NCBI GenBank assembly: GCA_965218985.1
Contig: CBDCMP010000007.1
Location: forward strand, 2,356,001 to 2,420,000
DNA: 64,000 nucleotides
Source of the DNA: Pseudopedobacter sp965218985
Lineage (GTDB): Bacteria > Bacteroidota > Bacteroidia > Sphingobacteriales > Sphingobacteriaceae
Direction: 5' to 3'
Part shown: positions 8,871-17,615 of the stretch, in pieces
Position numbering within the stretch: position 1 is the stretch's first letter
How the letters are laid out: every line of letters begins with the position of its first letter
Program-made: the position numbers and the translations under genes
The notes under the pieces: generated by a model
What the model was told of the DNA's origin: nothing
What the model saw: only the letters and a program-made list of their open reading frames with translations
Databases searched by the model: none

Positions 8871-9778
8871 AAAATATTTATGATGATCAACCTAATTTAA
8901 AAATTGTTTTTACCGGTTCTTCCTTGCTAGAAATACTGAATGCAAGAGCAGATTTGAGTAGAAGAGCAGTTGTATATCACATGCAGGGATTTTCTTTTAG
9001 AGAGTATATAGGTTTGGAAACGGGTATTATTTTTAAGCAGCTTTCATTAAATCAATTAATAGAAAACCATTTAAAGGAAGCAAGTTTGATTAATGAAGTA
9101 ATTAAACCTTTTCAATATTTTGATCAGTATTTAAAGCAAGGCTATTATCCATTTTATAAAGAACAACCAGAATTATATCAGATTCGTTTAGGGGAAGTAA
9201 TCAATATGATTTTAGAAATCGAACTACCTTTATTGAGAGCAGTTGAATTATCTTACATCAGAAAAGTAAAACAATTATTGGTGATTATTTCAGAATCAGT
9301 TCCATTTATTCCTAACGTGAGCAAATTAAGTGAGAAAATAGGAATCAACAGAGCTACTCTGTTATCTTACTTACATTATTTAGATGAAATTGGTTTAACA
9401 AGAAATTTATTTAAGGATGCAAATGGAATCAGCAGACTACAAAAACCAAGCAAGATTTACCTAGAGAATACCAACCTTATTTTCACATTAAGTAAAGAAA
9501 ATGCCAATGTTGGAAATATTAGAGAAACTTTTTTTGCTAATCAGCTTGCTTATCATCATCAATTGAGCTATACAGAAAATGGCGATTTTTTAATTGATGA
9601 GAAATATACTTTTGAAATAGGAGGAAAAAATAAAAATGACCGACAAATAAAAGAATCACTGAATGCTTTTGTCGCTGCAGACGATATAGAGTATGGTTTC
9701 AAAAATAAAATCCCTTTATGGCTTTTCGGGTTTCTTTATTAATGGAATGGGCAGGAAAATTGAATAGTAGATGATGGG

Positions 9779-10016
9779 AACTGGTGAAAGAAATATCGCT
9801 TTACCTTAAACCTAATCTTTGGGCTATACCTGTTAAAATAATCAATCTCTTGCTAAAATAGGCGATGTATTTAGTCTTCCTTTAAATAGAGAACATTTAA
9901 ATAAGCTGACTGAAAACTATGTAGTTTCCAATCACAAAATAAAAAATGTCTTAGGTAAAGAATTACCTATAATCTCAAGAGCAGAACTTAGAAAAACCAT
10001 TAGTTCTTTTAATTGA
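9779..10016 (+). pseudogene. WbpV-like SDR, 3' fragment (copy D)
   Basis: Translation gives LVKEISLYLKPNLW, then after a frameshift near 9855 AKIGDVFSLPLNREHLNKL and TENYVVSNHKIKNVLGKELP, ending at a TGA at 10014-10016. This aligns with the last ~75 residues of the intact SDR at 5631-6524. It is diverged from copies B and C. With copy A (the 5' end at 3796) it could be the right half of the original gene of this locus. Confidence 0.85.
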
Positions 10017-10392
10017 AAAATATAAGTTGTAATAATTATTTAATCATGAATATTTAAAATCTAAACAACCTTATTATTTATAAAACTAAAGCCTAATTTG
10101 CCATCTAACTTTAACTATGCGATCACTATACCATCACTATATGATCATCAATAGTAAAAGTTCATAAAACAGCCCTTTTTTTGGTTATTTTATTCTTTAT
10201 ATATTTGAGATATTTTTTTTTGTGTAGAGTGTAATTTTTCATTTTTATTGAATAGAAACATAATAATTTAATAGCATTTTGAATATTTCTAGTTCTTATA
10301 AATTTTATGAAACTATTTGTGTTTTTCACAATGGTAAATTAGAGCAAAAACTATCAATTAAAAAAGATAATTAGCCCATCTAAAGCTAGCTA
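10017..10392. other. AT-rich intergenic stretch
   Basis: No coding frame or clear repeat is visible. It probably holds the promoter of the WbpL-like gene. Confidence 0.4.
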
Positions 10393-11394
10393 GTGACCTA
10401 TTTCTTCATTTCCATTTTCTGTTTTTTTATTTTGGAGTTACTTTACTTCAAAATAGCAAACCACTTCAACATCATAGATAAACCAAACCAACGGAGCTCT
10501 CATAATCAAATAACATTAAGAGGAGGAGGAATCATCTTTCCTTTAGCTTTTATCATAGGAATCATAATTTTTGAACCCAATCATTATTATTTAGCCATTG
10601 GAGTTTTAGCTATTGCCACCATCAGCTTTTTAGATGATGTAATGACCCTCAATAATAAACTTCGGATAGGAATACATTTAGTGTCAGTTTTACTATTGTT
10701 AACCCAAATTTTTATTAACCAAAACATTCCTTTCTCTTTGCTCCTTAGTCTTGCATCTTGTCTCTTAATTCTTTCTTCTCTCATCGTAATTATTGGCATC
10801 ATTAACGCCTACAATTTTATGGATGGCATTAACGGGATAACTGTTTTATATTCTTTGGTAGCAGTTGGCAGCTGTTTATACGTTCAAAAATATTTAGGTA
10901 TTCAATTATTGTACGAAAACATATTTTATTTATTAATAGCCTCTTTAATAGTATTCGGTTATTTTAATCTTCGTAAAAAAGCAAAGGCTTTTGCTGGCGA
11001 TGTAGGAAGTATTACCATGGCTTTAATTATCAGTTTTTTTATCGGGACATTAATCGTGGCAACACAAGATTTCAAATGGGTTTTATTGTTAGGAGTTTAT
11101 GGCTTAGATGCCGTTGCAACAATTTTCTGTAGGATAATCAGAAAAGAGAATATATTTGAGGCCCACCGTTCACACTTTTACCAGTATTTGGCAAATGAAA
11201 GAGCATGGCCTCACGTGGGAGTGGCTTTTTTATATGCGTTGCTGCAGCTCCTCTTCAACCTTTTGCTGATCTTTTCAGCTGCTACTTGGGTGGTTTATGT
11301 CTGTTTTGGCCTGCTGGTGGGATTATATGGGGTTGCTCGTCTGAAACTGGAGGGGGCACAAAAGCTTTTTGAAAATCGTCATGTACCCCATTGA
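10393..11394 (+). CDS. Undecaprenyl-phosphate sugar-1-phosphate transferase (WbpL/WecA-like)
   Basis: A 333-aa polytopic protein of the MraY/WecA/WbpL family, which moves a HexNAc-1-phosphate from its UDP carrier to undecaprenyl phosphate and so starts a glycan repeat. Visible signatures are RSSHNQITLRGGG, FLDDVMTL (Asp pair), AYNFMDGINGI and AFAGDVGSI. The start is GTG at 10393, because a TAG at 10387 closes the frame just before it. The downstream WbpM-like gene and the WbpV-like gene suggest QuiNAc or FucNAc as the first sugar (inference from the P. aeruginosa B-band set). Confidence 0.85.
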   Translation: MTYFFISIFCFFILELLYFKIANHFNIIDKPNQRSSHNQITLRGGGIIFPLAFIIGIIIFEPNHYYLAIGVLAIATISFLDDVMTLNNKLRIGIHLVSVLLLLTQIFINQNIPFSLLLSLASCLLILSSLIVIIGIINAYNFMDGINGITVLYSLVAVGSCLYVQKYLGIQLLYENIFYLLIASLIVFGYFNLRKKAKAFAGDVGSITMALIISFFIGTLIVATQDFKWVLLLGVYGLDAVATIFCRIIRKENIFEAHRSHFYQYLANERAWPHVGVAFLYALLQLLFNLLLIFSAATWVVYVCFGLLVGLYGVARLKLEGAQKLFENRHVPH

Positions 11395-11504
11395 AATACA
11401 AGTTGCAACGTATAACAACAAGTTTGGTCCTTACTTTGCACTTTATTTTTTCGCACAGTCCAAAAAAACAAATAGTATATTTGGGGCTGTTATAATGATT
11501 TCAT

Positions 11505-13430
11505 ATGTTTAAAAAAATAAACATTGTACCCCGGTGGTTGATATTCTGCATAGACCTCACCCTTTGTGGCTGTTCCCTTGTTTTCGCTTATCTTTTACGT
11601 TTCAATTTTGAGGCTTCACACATTTCCATTCAGGAACTAAGCAGGAATACTTTGATTTTTCTGGGGATCAATTGCATCGTTTTCTTTAACGTGAAGACCT
11701 ATGCGGGCATCGTGAGGTACACCAGTGCACAGGACTCTTTCAGAATCTTGTTCAGCATCTCCGTCAGTAATGCTTTTTTCATCCTCTGGAACCTTTTCCT
11801 GTATACCTTCAATAAACCACCCATCATCTCCAATGTGGTGGTGGTGATCACCGGCCTGTGCAGCTTTGTGTTATTGATCACCTACAGGGTGCTGGTAAAA
11901 TATTTCTTCATGTACATCAAGAATATGAAACTGGACAAACGGAGGGTGGTCATCTATGGAGTGGGCGAGACCGGTGTGGCCACCAAGAGGACCCTGGACA
12001 CTGATCCGAATGTCAATATGAGCGTGGTGGCTTTTGTGGACGATGATCCCAGGAAAAAGGGCAAAGTGGTGGACAATGTGAAGATTTATCATACGGATGA
12101 TCTGGAGCGGATCATCGAGTTGGAGAACATCAACGATCTGATTTTGACGTCCCACAATATCACACCTGAAAGGAAGAACAGGGCGGTGGATCTTTGCCTG
12201 GACCACAATGTGAAAGTATTGAGCGTGCCTCCTACCAAAACATGGGTCAATGGCTCCTTTAAAGTGAACCAGATCAAAAATATAAAGATAGATGATCTGC
12301 TGGAGAGAGAACCCATTGTAATAGAAGAGGGCTTGATTGAGGAGCAGATCAAAGGAAAGAGAGTGCTGGTCACCGGTGCCGCGGGCTCTATAGGGAGTGA
12401 GATTGTGAGGCAACTGGCTAAATTCCAACCTCAGCTCATCATCTTGAACGATGTGGCAGAGACAGCCTTGCATGAGTTGCAGTTAGAGCTGCAGGACAAT
12501 AGCATCTTTAACAACTTCATCGCTTTTATAGGGGATGTGAAGAATCCGCAAAGGATGGAGTTCCTTTTCGAGACTTTCAAACCTCACTATGTTTACCATG
12601 CAGCGGCGTATAAGCATGTTCCCATGATGGAGAATAATCCTTCAGAGGCGATATGCACCAACGTTGGTGGAACCAAGGTCATTGCTGACCTTTCAGTTAA
12701 ATACCAGGTGATTAAATTCGTGATGATATCCACGGATAAGGCCGTGAATCCTACCAATGTGATGGGGGCATCCAAAAGAATCGCCGAGATTTATGTGCAA
12801 TCTTTCTTCAACAACATCATCTACCATAAAACGGCTCAGATCAACAACGGGATCAGGATAAAAACCAAATTCATCACCACCCGTTTCGGGAATGTATTGG
12901 GATCAAATGGATCGGTGATTCCAAGGTTCAAGGCACAGATACAGAAGGGCGGCCCAGTTACCGTTACGCATCCGGATATTACCCGTTATTTCATGACCAT
13001 ACCAGAGGCCTGCAGATTGGTGCTGGAGGCAGGATCTATGGGTGAAGGGGGAGAGATCTTCATTTTTGACATGGGGAATTCCATCAAAATTGTGGAGCTG
13101 GCGAAAAAGATGATCAGGCTTTCTGGCTTCATTCCCAATCAGGATATCAAAATAGAATTCACTGGTTTAAGACCCGGAGAAAAGCTTTACGAAGAATTAT
13201 TAAATGACTTGGAGAATACCATCCCCACCCATCATCAGAAGATCATGATCGCTAAAGTGGTGCCTAATAATTTTGACGAGGTAAGTGCAAAGATACAATC
13301 CCTCATCCATACTGCCTGCCTTTACCAGGATAAAGAAGTGGTGAAGAAGATGAAACTACTGGTGCCTGAGTTTAAGAGCAATAATTCCATATTTGAAGAA
13401 TTGGACGAAAAAGTAGCCGTGAATGCCTGA
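11505..13430 (+). CDS. UDP-GlcNAc 4,6-dehydratase, WbpM/CapD-like
   Basis: A 641-aa membrane-anchored dehydratase. Four N-terminal membrane segments (about 1-140) are followed by a CoA-binding-like Rossmann region (about 145-260, VVIYGVGETG) and a C-terminal SDR domain (VLVTGAAGSIGSE at about residue 285). The STDKAVNPTNVMGASKR stretch has Met where classic SDRs have Tyr, as is known for the large WbpM-type enzymes. It makes the 4-keto-6-deoxy intermediate for QuiNAc/FucNAc. Its 3' end overlaps the next gene by 8 bp. The length is normal. Confidence 0.9.
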   Translation: MFKKINIVPRWLIFCIDLTLCGCSLVFAYLLRFNFEASHISIQELSRNTLIFLGINCIVFFNVKTYAGIVRYTSAQDSFRILFSISVSNAFFILWNLFLYTFNKPPIISNVVVVITGLCSFVLLITYRVLVKYFFMYIKNMKLDKRRVVIYGVGETGVATKRTLDTDPNVNMSVVAFVDDDPRKKGKVVDNVKIYHTDDLERIIELENINDLILTSHNITPERKNRAVDLCLDHNVKVLSVPPTKTWVNGSFKVNQIKNIKIDDLLEREPIVIEEGLIEEQIKGKRVLVTGAAGSIGSEIVRQLAKFQPQLIILNDVAETALHELQLELQDNSIFNNFIAFIGDVKNPQRMEFLFETFKPHYVYHAAAYKHVPMMENNPSEAICTNVGGTKVIADLSVKYQVIKFVMISTDKAVNPTNVMGASKRIAEIYVQSFFNNIIYHKTAQINNGIRIKTKFITTRFGNVLGSNGSVIPRFKAQIQKGGPVTVTHPDITRYFMTIPEACRLVLEAGSMGEGGEIFIFDMGNSIKIVELAKKMIRLSGFIPNQDIKIEFTGLRPGEKLYEELLNDLENTIPTHHQKIMIAKVVPNNFDEVSAKIQSLIHTACLYQDKEVVKKMKLLVPEFKSNNSIFEELDEKVAVNA

Positions 13431-15039
13431 TAAAAAATACGTCATCCTGCTGATGCTGGGTTTCTCTTTATGGATGAATAGCACAGCCCTTGCTCAAACT
13501 CCTCATACCTACCTGCCACTTTCGTTTTCTTTTTACCAAAAGTTTGATGGCCAGGTCTATGACACCAAAACAAAATCCCATAGTGCTTTAAAACCTTATT
13601 TTGCTGATGATTCCATACTTTCCTCACCAGTGGATTCGTTTTATCATTTTGGTGACGACAAGCTGAAAAGGAGCTGGGTACACAGAAAGATCTTCCATGA
13701 ACATTTGGTGGATATCAAAAAATCGGATTACACTTTCTTTGCAGACTTCCTTCCTGATTTTCAGATAGGTTATGATCATCAGTCAAGATCAACGATTTGG
13801 CAAAACACCCGTGGTTACCAGTTGGGAGGAACAATTGGCGATCAATTCTCTTTCTATACCAGCGGCTATGAGAACCAGGCGAGATTTCCAAGCTATTTAA
13901 AGAATTATGTGGATCAAAAAGGGGTGATTCCGGGGCAGGTAAACGATAAATTCGGCCCTTCAAGAAGTGTTAAAGATTGGGCATACGCCACCGCAATATT
14001 ATCCTACACCCCGGTTAAATATTTGAATTTGACATTGGGACAGGACAAGAATTTTATTGGCGACGGCTATCGTTCCATGTTACTTTCTGATGTCTCTGCA
14101 AATTATCCCTTCTTTAAGCTCACCGCTAATTTGGGAGCTGTGAAATATATGGCCATGTGGGCGCAGTTTCAGGATCCCACAGCTCCGGAGTTCTCTTATG
14201 ACAATGGCTTCAGAAAGAAATGGGGAGTGTTTCATTACGCAGACTGGAATGTGAACAACCGGTTAAGTTTAGGCTTCTTTGATGCTTTGATCTGGCAGGA
14301 TGCCGACAGTACCGGAAAAAGAGGCTTTGATTTCTCCTATGTGAATCCTTTCATCTTCCTCAGGCCTCTGGAAGGTCAGAATGGTTCTCCGGATAATGCC
14401 CTGATCGGTTTTAACGGAAAATATGAACTGCTCAAAAAAACCACCCTTTATGGGCAGGTGCTTTTGGATGAATTCACGGCTAAAGAGGTTTTTGCCGGGA
14501 ATGGTTATTGGGCCAATAAATTCGCTTATCAGCTAGGATTCAGGGGATTTGACGCCTTTAAAATAAAAAACCTGAATTATTTAGCCGAATTCAACACCGC
14601 CCGTCCTTACACTTATTCTCAAAGGACCTCGCTATTGAATTACGGGAATTACAGTCAACCGCTGGCCCATCCTTATGGAGCTAATTTCAGAGAATTTGTG
14701 GGCATTCTGGATTACAACATTAAACGCCTGGGGATCAATGCAAAAGTCAACCTTGCTCAATATGGTTTGGATCCCGCAGGGTTGAACTATGGTAAGGATA
14801 TTTTTAAATCTTACAATTCCAGAATCTCTGATTATGGTAACACCACTGCACAAGGGATAAAAACCAACCTGACCTTTTTTGATGGCAAAATCTCCTATTT
14901 GCTCAATCCTGCTTATCATTTAAGACTGGAGGTCGGCGGCATCATCAGGATGGAGAAGAATAACCTGATGAATGATAAAACCGGGATCATCACCTTTGGT
15001 TTGAGGAGCTCATTCCGGAATTTCTATAATGATTTCTAA
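13423..15039 (+). CDS. Wzi/RemB-like outer-membrane capsule assembly protein
   Basis: A 538-aa protein with a signal peptide (cleavage likely after STALA, about residue 24) and a body rich in alternating aromatic and polar residues, consistent with an outer-membrane beta-barrel. It resembles the Wzi capsule-assembly family and the Flavobacterium RemB protein. Overlap with the dehydratase gene ties it to export or anchoring of the polysaccharide. The fold call is by resemblance. No single catalytic motif is expected. Confidence 0.75.
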   Translation: MPDKKYVILLMLGFSLWMNSTALAQTPHTYLPLSFSFYQKFDGQVYDTKTKSHSALKPYFADDSILSSPVDSFYHFGDDKLKRSWVHRKIFHEHLVDIKKSDYTFFADFLPDFQIGYDHQSRSTIWQNTRGYQLGGTIGDQFSFYTSGYENQARFPSYLKNYVDQKGVIPGQVNDKFGPSRSVKDWAYATAILSYTPVKYLNLTLGQDKNFIGDGYRSMLLSDVSANYPFFKLTANLGAVKYMAMWAQFQDPTAPEFSYDNGFRKKWGVFHYADWNVNNRLSLGFFDALIWQDADSTGKRGFDFSYVNPFIFLRPLEGQNGSPDNALIGFNGKYELLKKTTLYGQVLLDEFTAKEVFAGNGYWANKFAYQLGFRGFDAFKIKNLNYLAEFNTARPYTYSQRTSLLNYGNYSQPLAHPYGANFREFVGILDYNIKRLGINAKVNLAQYGLDPAGLNYGKDIFKSYNSRISDYGNTTAQGIKTNLTFFDGKISYLLNPAYHLRLEVGGIIRMEKNNLMNDKTGIITFGLRSSFRNFYNDF

Positions 15040-15112
15040 ATGATTCATTGCTGTTTGTGGATGGCACACTCATGATGGTTTTCTTCCTTATTTTTTAAGC
15101 TGAATTTTTTGC

Positions 15113-15165
15113 TTTCATCCCCAAGATTGGGGATGAAATTGCTATTGTTACGGGAATAGCAATTT
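15113..15165. terminator. Two adjoining perfect hairpins between convergent genes
   Basis: The first hairpin is TTTCATCCCC (15113-15122) pairing with GGGGATGAAA (15129-15138), a 10-bp stem. The second is AAATTGCTATT (15136-15146) pairing with AATAGCAATTT (15155-15165), an 11-bp stem that shares three bases with the first. They lie between the ends of the Wzi-like gene and dxs and could stop transcription from both sides. Confidence 0.55.
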
Positions 15166-15270
15166 GAGCAACATCGCTCACCGAAAGATAAGTTCATCCT
15201 TGATATTTGATATGAGCTGTCATTCCATTTAAGGTGTGTTGTCCGGTATGATTTATGTTACCCATCTTAG

Positions 15271-17202
15271 CTAGCTCACCATGCTTTTAGTGGGCCTGGC
15301 GATGACCATCCGCTTCACTTCCTTCATAATGGCATTTTTATCATAAGCACATTCGGCCCAAAGTTCTGATTGTTCTCCATGCTCTATCACTTTATCAGGG
15401 ATGCCTAACCGTTTAATCTCCGGATGATATTTATAGTCTGCGGCGAATTCCAATACCGCACTTCCAAAACCTCCCTGAATGCATCCATCCTCCACAGTAA
15501 TCACTTTGTTGAATTTAGAAAGCACCTCGTGAAGCATTTTTTCGTCTAAAGGTTTGGCAAAGCGTAAATCATAATGTGCAGGATGATAACCGTCTGCATT
15601 TAAATCCAAACACGCTTTAACAGCTTCATTTCCTATGGTACCAAAAGTAAGGATAGCTATATCTTCCCCGTCACAGATTTTTCTGCCCATACCAATTTCA
15701 ATCTCCTTAAACGGCCTTCTCCAGTCGGACATCACTCCGGTTCCTCTCGGGTATCTGATGGAGAATGGTCCGCCATGGTTTTTGAGTTGGGCGGTATACA
15801 TTAAATTTCTCAATTCCTCCTCATTCATGGGCGCTGAAACGATCATATTAGGGATACACCTGAAATAGGCAATATCATAAGCCCCATGATGCGTAGGTCC
15901 GTCGGCTCCAGCGATTCCAGCTCTGTCCAGACAAAAGACAACCGGCAACTTTTGAATAGCCACATCATGCACCACCTGATCGTAGGCCCTTTGCATAAAA
16001 CTGGAGTAGATGTTACAATAAGGGATGAGGCCCTGAGTGGCTAATCCTGCGGAGAAAGTCACTGCATGTTGTTCCGCGATGCCTACATCGAAAGCCCGGT
16101 TCGGCATGGCCTTCATCATGATATTCAGTGAACTTCCTGAAGGCATTGCAGGTGTGACACCCATAATCTTATCGTTCTTTTCGGCCAGTTCAACCAGGGT
16201 ATGCCCAAAGACTTCCTGGTATTTTGGAGGTTGAATTTTGTCTGAAACTGGTTTCTTGATCTCTCCGGTGATCTTATCAAAAAGTCCCGGAGAATGCCAT
16301 TTTGTTTGATCTTTTTCAGCCAGTGCAAAGCCTTTGCCCTTCACGGTCACACAATGTAATAATTTGGGGCCTGGAATATCCTTTAAATCTTTCAGCACTT
16401 TTACCAGATGGGTAATGTCATGGCCGTCTATGGGTCCAAAATACCTGAATTTCAGGGATTCGAAAAGGTTGCTCTTCTTTAAGAGCGTCCCTTTGATGCT
16501 TTTCTCAATCTTCTTGAAGATTTCATGAGGATTGGGCCCCAGTTCAGCGATTTTGCTTAAAACAGCATAAACATCATCCCTGAAACGGTTGTAGGATTTA
16601 CTGGTGGCAATATCCGTTAAATACTCCTTTAGTGCCCCAACATTGGGATCGATGGACATGCAGTTGTCATTCAGTATCACCAGCAGATTGGAATGTTCAA
16701 TACCAGCATGATTAAGTGCCTCGAAAGCCATTCCCGCAGTCATCGCCCCATCACCTATGACGGCAACGTGCTGTCTGTCATCCTCTCCTTTATAATGGGA
16801 AGCTACCGCCATGCCCAATGCTGCAGAGATGGAGGTGGAGGAATGGCCTACACCAAATGTATCGTATTCACTTTCTGATCTTTTAGGAAAACCACTGATC
16901 CCTTTATAAATACGATTGGTATGGAAAATACCTCTTCGCCCGGTAAGTATTTTGTGTCCGTAAGCCTGGTGACCCACGTCCCAAATCAACTGATCGTAGG
17001 GTGTGTTTAACACATACTGCAGGGCTACCGTCAACTCCACTACTCCAAGGCTGGATCCAAAATGTCCTCCATTCACAGAAACAACATCGATGATGTATTG
17101 TCTCAGCTCTTTACATATATCTGCAAGCTGCTCCTCTTTAAATTTCTTTAAATCAGAAGGAGAATTGATTTGAGATAAGAGAGGCCCCGCCTGTACTTCC
17201 AT
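15271..17202 (-). CDS. dxs: 1-deoxy-D-xylulose-5-phosphate synthase
   Basis: A 643-aa thiamine-diphosphate enzyme that condenses pyruvate and glyceraldehyde 3-phosphate, the first step of the MEP isoprenoid pathway. It has the TPP motif VAVIGDGAMTAGM (about residue 148), FGPIDGHD, DVGIAEQHAVTF and a C-terminal transketolase domain. The length is standard. It is a single-gene unit that converges with the polysaccharide operon. Its products feed the carotenoid cluster found further on (crtI, crtB). Confidence 0.96.
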   Translation of the reverse strand: MEVQAGPLLSQINSPSDLKKFKEEQLADICKELRQYIIDVVSVNGGHFGSSLGVVELTVALQYVLNTPYDQLIWDVGHQAYGHKILTGRRGIFHTNRIYKGISGFPKRSESEYDTFGVGHSSTSISAALGMAVASHYKGEDDRQHVAVIGDGAMTAGMAFEALNHAGIEHSNLLVILNDNCMSIDPNVGALKEYLTDIATSKSYNRFRDDVYAVLSKIAELGPNPHEIFKKIEKSIKGTLLKKSNLFESLKFRYFGPIDGHDITHLVKVLKDLKDIPGPKLLHCVTVKGKGFALAEKDQTKWHSPGLFDKITGEIKKPVSDKIQPPKYQEVFGHTLVELAEKNDKIMGVTPAMPSGSSLNIMMKAMPNRAFDVGIAEQHAVTFSAGLATQGLIPYCNIYSSFMQRAYDQVVHDVAIQKLPVVFCLDRAGIAGADGPTHHGAYDIAYFRCIPNMIVSAPMNEEELRNLMYTAQLKNHGGPFSIRYPRGTGVMSDWRRPFKEIEIGMGRKICDGEDIAILTFGTIGNEAVKACLDLNADGYHPAHYDLRFAKPLDEKMLHEVLSKFNKVITVEDGCIQGGFGSAVLEFAADYKYHPEIKRLGIPDKVIEHGEQSELWAECAYDKNAIMKEVKRMVIARPTKSMVS

Positions 17203-17344
17203 TTTTAGTTAAGGATGTTATAACTACAAAGTAATATAATCTTTGTTAAATATCATGACAAATTCCCCTAAATAATGTTTTAACAATAGAACAGATTTCA
17301 TAGCGATCAGTTAATCATAAGGGGTTTTTGAAATAGTTACGAAT

Positions 17345-17533
17345 TTAAAAATTTTTGGTTTTACCAAAAAAGAAATAAATGATGGCCCCAAATAAAGGTG
17401 CTATGATCACCACTATAATCCAAATCAGTTTGTTTTTATTACTTAGCACCTTGTTTTCAAAAATATCCTTCACAGCAAACAAGCTCACTAACAAAGGAAA
17501 TAAAAACAAGCCCATTAACACTATTTTGCTCAT
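17345..17533 (-). CDS. Small PLDc_N-type membrane protein
   Basis: A 62-aa protein with two hydrophobic segments separated by a short polar stretch (NKNKLIWIIVV) and ending IIYFFFGKTK. This is the pattern of the phospholipase D N-terminal-like (PLDc_N) two-helix module, which also occurs alone in Bacteroidota. It lies between dxs and the ABC exporter on the same strand. No specific function is known. Confidence 0.65.
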   Translation of the reverse strand: MSKIVLMGLFLFPLLVSLFAVKDIFENKVLSNKNKLIWIIVVIIAPLFGAIIYFFFGKTKNF

Positions 17534-17615
17534 GCCACAAATATATTTTATAGGTGATGTATTTAGTTCTCAAAAAGGTATTTTTTCTAAAAAAGTTTTG
17601 GCGTACCTAAATATT

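Larger units (their letters stand above)
7549..9742 (+). pseudogene. AAA_14/DUF4143 ATPase interrupted by an IS1595 element
   Basis: The N-terminal part (7549-7884) has Walker A GARGIGKTTLLL and Walker B YLFLDEVHKY. The C-terminal part resumes at 8871 (YDDQPNLKIVFTGSS, then RADLSRRAVVYHMQGFSFRE) and runs to IPLWLFGFLY at 9742. Removing the insertion restores one frame (KNI followed by YDD) and a protein of about 395 aa, like the intact paralogue at 52262-53455. These ATPases (archaeal-type AAA_14 with a C-terminal DUF4143 nuclease-like fold) have no settled function. The downstream piece has no proper start, so the gene is probably dead. Confidence 0.9.

Noticed and set aside
7926..9742. The 8924-9742 frame as a separate gene
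   Set aside because: It is the C-terminal part of the ATPase split by the IS. It lacks Walker motifs and a proper start.
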